DNA of 5,691 nucleotides, taken from assembly GCA_031278595.1 (NCBI GenBank), contig JAITKE010000030.1, positions 1 to 5,691 of the forward strand, read 5' to 3'. The position numbers and the translations under genes are program-made. The notes under the pieces are model-generated. The model saw nothing but the letters and a program-made list of their open reading frames with translations. It made no database searches and had not been told where the DNA came from. The DNA is from Puniceicoccales bacterium (GTDB lineage: Bacteria > Verrucomicrobiota > Verrucomicrobiia > Opitutales > JAIRLG01). Shown here piece after piece: positions 4,629-5,691 of this stretch; positions within the stretch are counted from its first letter, which is position 1; each line of letters begins with the position of its first letter.

Positions 4629-5597
4629 ATGCAATTGCTGGCGGGGACTTCGCATCGGGCCCTGGCGGAGAAGATCGCCGCCCATCTGCGGCAGGCCCTC
4701 GGTGCCCTGGAGATCTCCGAGTTCCCCGACGGCGAGACGCGGATACAAATTCTGGAAAACCTTCGGGGTCGTGACGTCTTCCTCCTCCAATCCCTGCGGC
4801 GGCCGGCTTCCCACTACCTCATGGAACTGCTGATGCTGGCCGATGCCGCCCGACGGGCCGACGCCGCCCGCATCACGGCCGTCCTCCCCTTCTTTGCCTA
4901 TGCCCGACAGAACCATCGGGGACAGCAGCAGACCGCCCTCACGGCCAAGCTGGTGGCCAACCTGTTCACGACCGCCGGCATCCGGCGTCTCCTGACGCTG
5001 GAGCTCCACACGCCGTCGATCACGGGCTTTTTTGACCTTCCGGTCGAGCATCTGTCCGCCGGCCCTCTCTTTATCCCCCTACTCCAGAAATACAAAAGTT
5101 CCCGTCTGAGCATCGCCTCCCCCGACCTGGGCGGGGCGAAACGGGCGGCCCTCTGGGCCGATGCCCTGTCGTGCCCACTCCTTCTCCTCCGGAAGCAGCG
5201 CCGAGAAAAAGAGGAGCTCGCCATCGTCGACGCGCTGGGGGAGATCGAAAACCGCGATATCCTCCTCGTCGACGACATGGCCGAAACCGGCTCGACGCTG
5301 AAAGCAGCCGCCCAATATCTCCGCCGCCGGGGCGCCGCCTCCGTCCAGGCTGCCGTCGTGCACAGTTCCCTAAACAACGCCGCCCAGCAACACCTCCACC
5401 ACAGCGGCCTTGAGGCGCTGTTCACCAGCAATTCCCTGCCAATCAGTGGGGCCTTTCCTTCGGCCGATGGAAACTCCCTTCCGGCCAACGTAAACGGCGG
5501 TCTGCCCACCACCGTCCTCGATCTGGCTCCCCTTCTGGGCGATGCGATCCGCCGCCTCCACGAAAACCGCCCCCTCGAAGAGGGCTCCCTCGCCTAG
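4629..5597 (+). CDS. prs: Ribose-phosphate pyrophosphokinase (PRPP synthetase)
   Basis: A 322-residue protein of normal family length. PRPP synthetase makes PRPP from ribose 5-phosphate and ATP for purine, pyrimidine, histidine, tryptophan and NAD synthesis. Seen features: the N-terminus LLAGTSHRALAEKIA; EFPDGETRI (31-39); YARQNH (91-96); LTAKLVANLF (104-113); LELHTPSITGFFDLPVEHL (124-142); the SPDLGGAKRA segment (164-173); and the PRPP/ribose-phosphate loop LLVDDMAETGSTL (212-224). Several usually conserved positions differ. The common YARQDRK reads YARQNHR, the following flexible ATP loop lacks the usual Arg/Ser-rich stretch, DLHA reads ELHT, and DTG in the loop reads ETG. The fold and main motifs remain, so the call stands, but kinetics or regulation may be unusual. 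ATG 4629 gives the expected start and an in-frame TAA lies at 4617. It is transcribed divergently from acpP. Confidence 0.92.
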   Translation: MQLLAGTSHRALAEKIAAHLRQALGALEISEFPDGETRIQILENLRGRDVFLLQSLRRPASHYLMELLMLADAARRADAARITAVLPFFAYARQNHRGQQQTALTAKLVANLFTTAGIRRLLTLELHTPSITGFFDLPVEHLSAGPLFIPLLQKYKSSRLSIASPDLGGAKRAALWADALSCPLLLLRKQRREKEELAIVDALGEIENRDILLVDDMAETGSTLKAAAQYLRRRGAASVQAAVVHSSLNNAAQQHLHHSGLEALFTSNSLPISGAFPSADGNSLPANVNGGLPTTVLDLAPLLGDAIRRLHENRPLEEGSLA

Positions 5598-5651
5598 ATA
5601 ATATTGTCAAATCAAGCAGCGAAAAGGGAGTTACTGAATTTTGGTTTTGGG

Positions 5652-5691
5652 GCTGCCTTTGCGCCGAAGCCCCCTCCGGGGGCTTCGGCGG
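5652..5691. repeat. Edge-truncated structured repeat, probably a second cloverleaf element
   Basis: GCTGCCTTTG (5652-5661) matches the left arm of the 907-991 element (GCTGTCTTTG, 910-919) at 9 of 10 bases. In both places a hairpin with a three-base loop starts at the very next base. Here the hairpin is 13 perfect pairs, CGCCGAAGCCCCC (5662-5674) with GGGGGCTTCGGCG (5678-5690), around a TCC loop. Both arms are preceded by T-rich sequence. The window ends inside the element, so the closing arm is not visible. It follows prs by about 55 bases and could also act as a terminator stem, although no following T-run can be seen. Confidence 0.55.

Overview
The window looks like chromosomal DNA from a G+C-rich Gram-negative bacterium. 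It carries lipopolysaccharide (LPS) assembly enzymes, a type II fatty-acid synthesis pair and a protein that resembles a type III secretion (T3SS) chaperone. That mix, together with the style of the FabF and ACP sequences, suggests a member of the Verrucomicrobiota or a related lineage of the PVC group (Planctomycetota-Verrucomicrobiota-Chlamydiota). This taxonomic placement is inference; no rRNA or marker gene is present to prove it.

Layout from left to right. Positions 1-231 hold no convincing gene, only short degenerate direct repeats near the left edge. A minus-strand CesT-type T3SS chaperone lies at 232-777. A 285-bp non-coding stretch (778-1062) separates it from the gene upstream. This stretch contains a hairpin that would mask the chaperone's ribosome binding site, a nearly fully paired 85-nt cloverleaf-shaped inverted repeat (907-991) and a short 23-bp-period repeat. 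Then come three tightly packed minus-strand genes, in transcription order acpP (4514-4242), fabF (4237-2966) and a 633-residue lipid A acyltransferase/heptosyltransferase fusion (2964-1063), with gaps of only 4 and 1 bases. A divergent prs gene (4629-5597, plus strand) shares a 114-bp promoter region with acpP. The right edge carries a perfect 13-bp hairpin with a flank matching the arm of the cloverleaf element.

The three-gene unit makes biochemical sense. ACP carries the growing acyl chain, FabF elongates it, and the N-terminal domain of the fusion would transfer an acyl chain, normally from acyl-ACP, to the lipid A precursor. The C-terminal domain would add heptose to the LPS inner core. 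Prs supplies PRPP and is probably an independent transcription unit.

The most unusual signal is the cloverleaf element at 907-991: a 13-bp closing stem enclosing three perfect hairpins, each with a three-base loop, leaving only 2 bases unpaired outside the loops. The right-edge sequence (5652-5690) repeats its arm with one base change, followed immediately by another hairpin with a three-base loop. This suggests a dispersed family of structured intergenic elements, with the second copy cut off by the window end.
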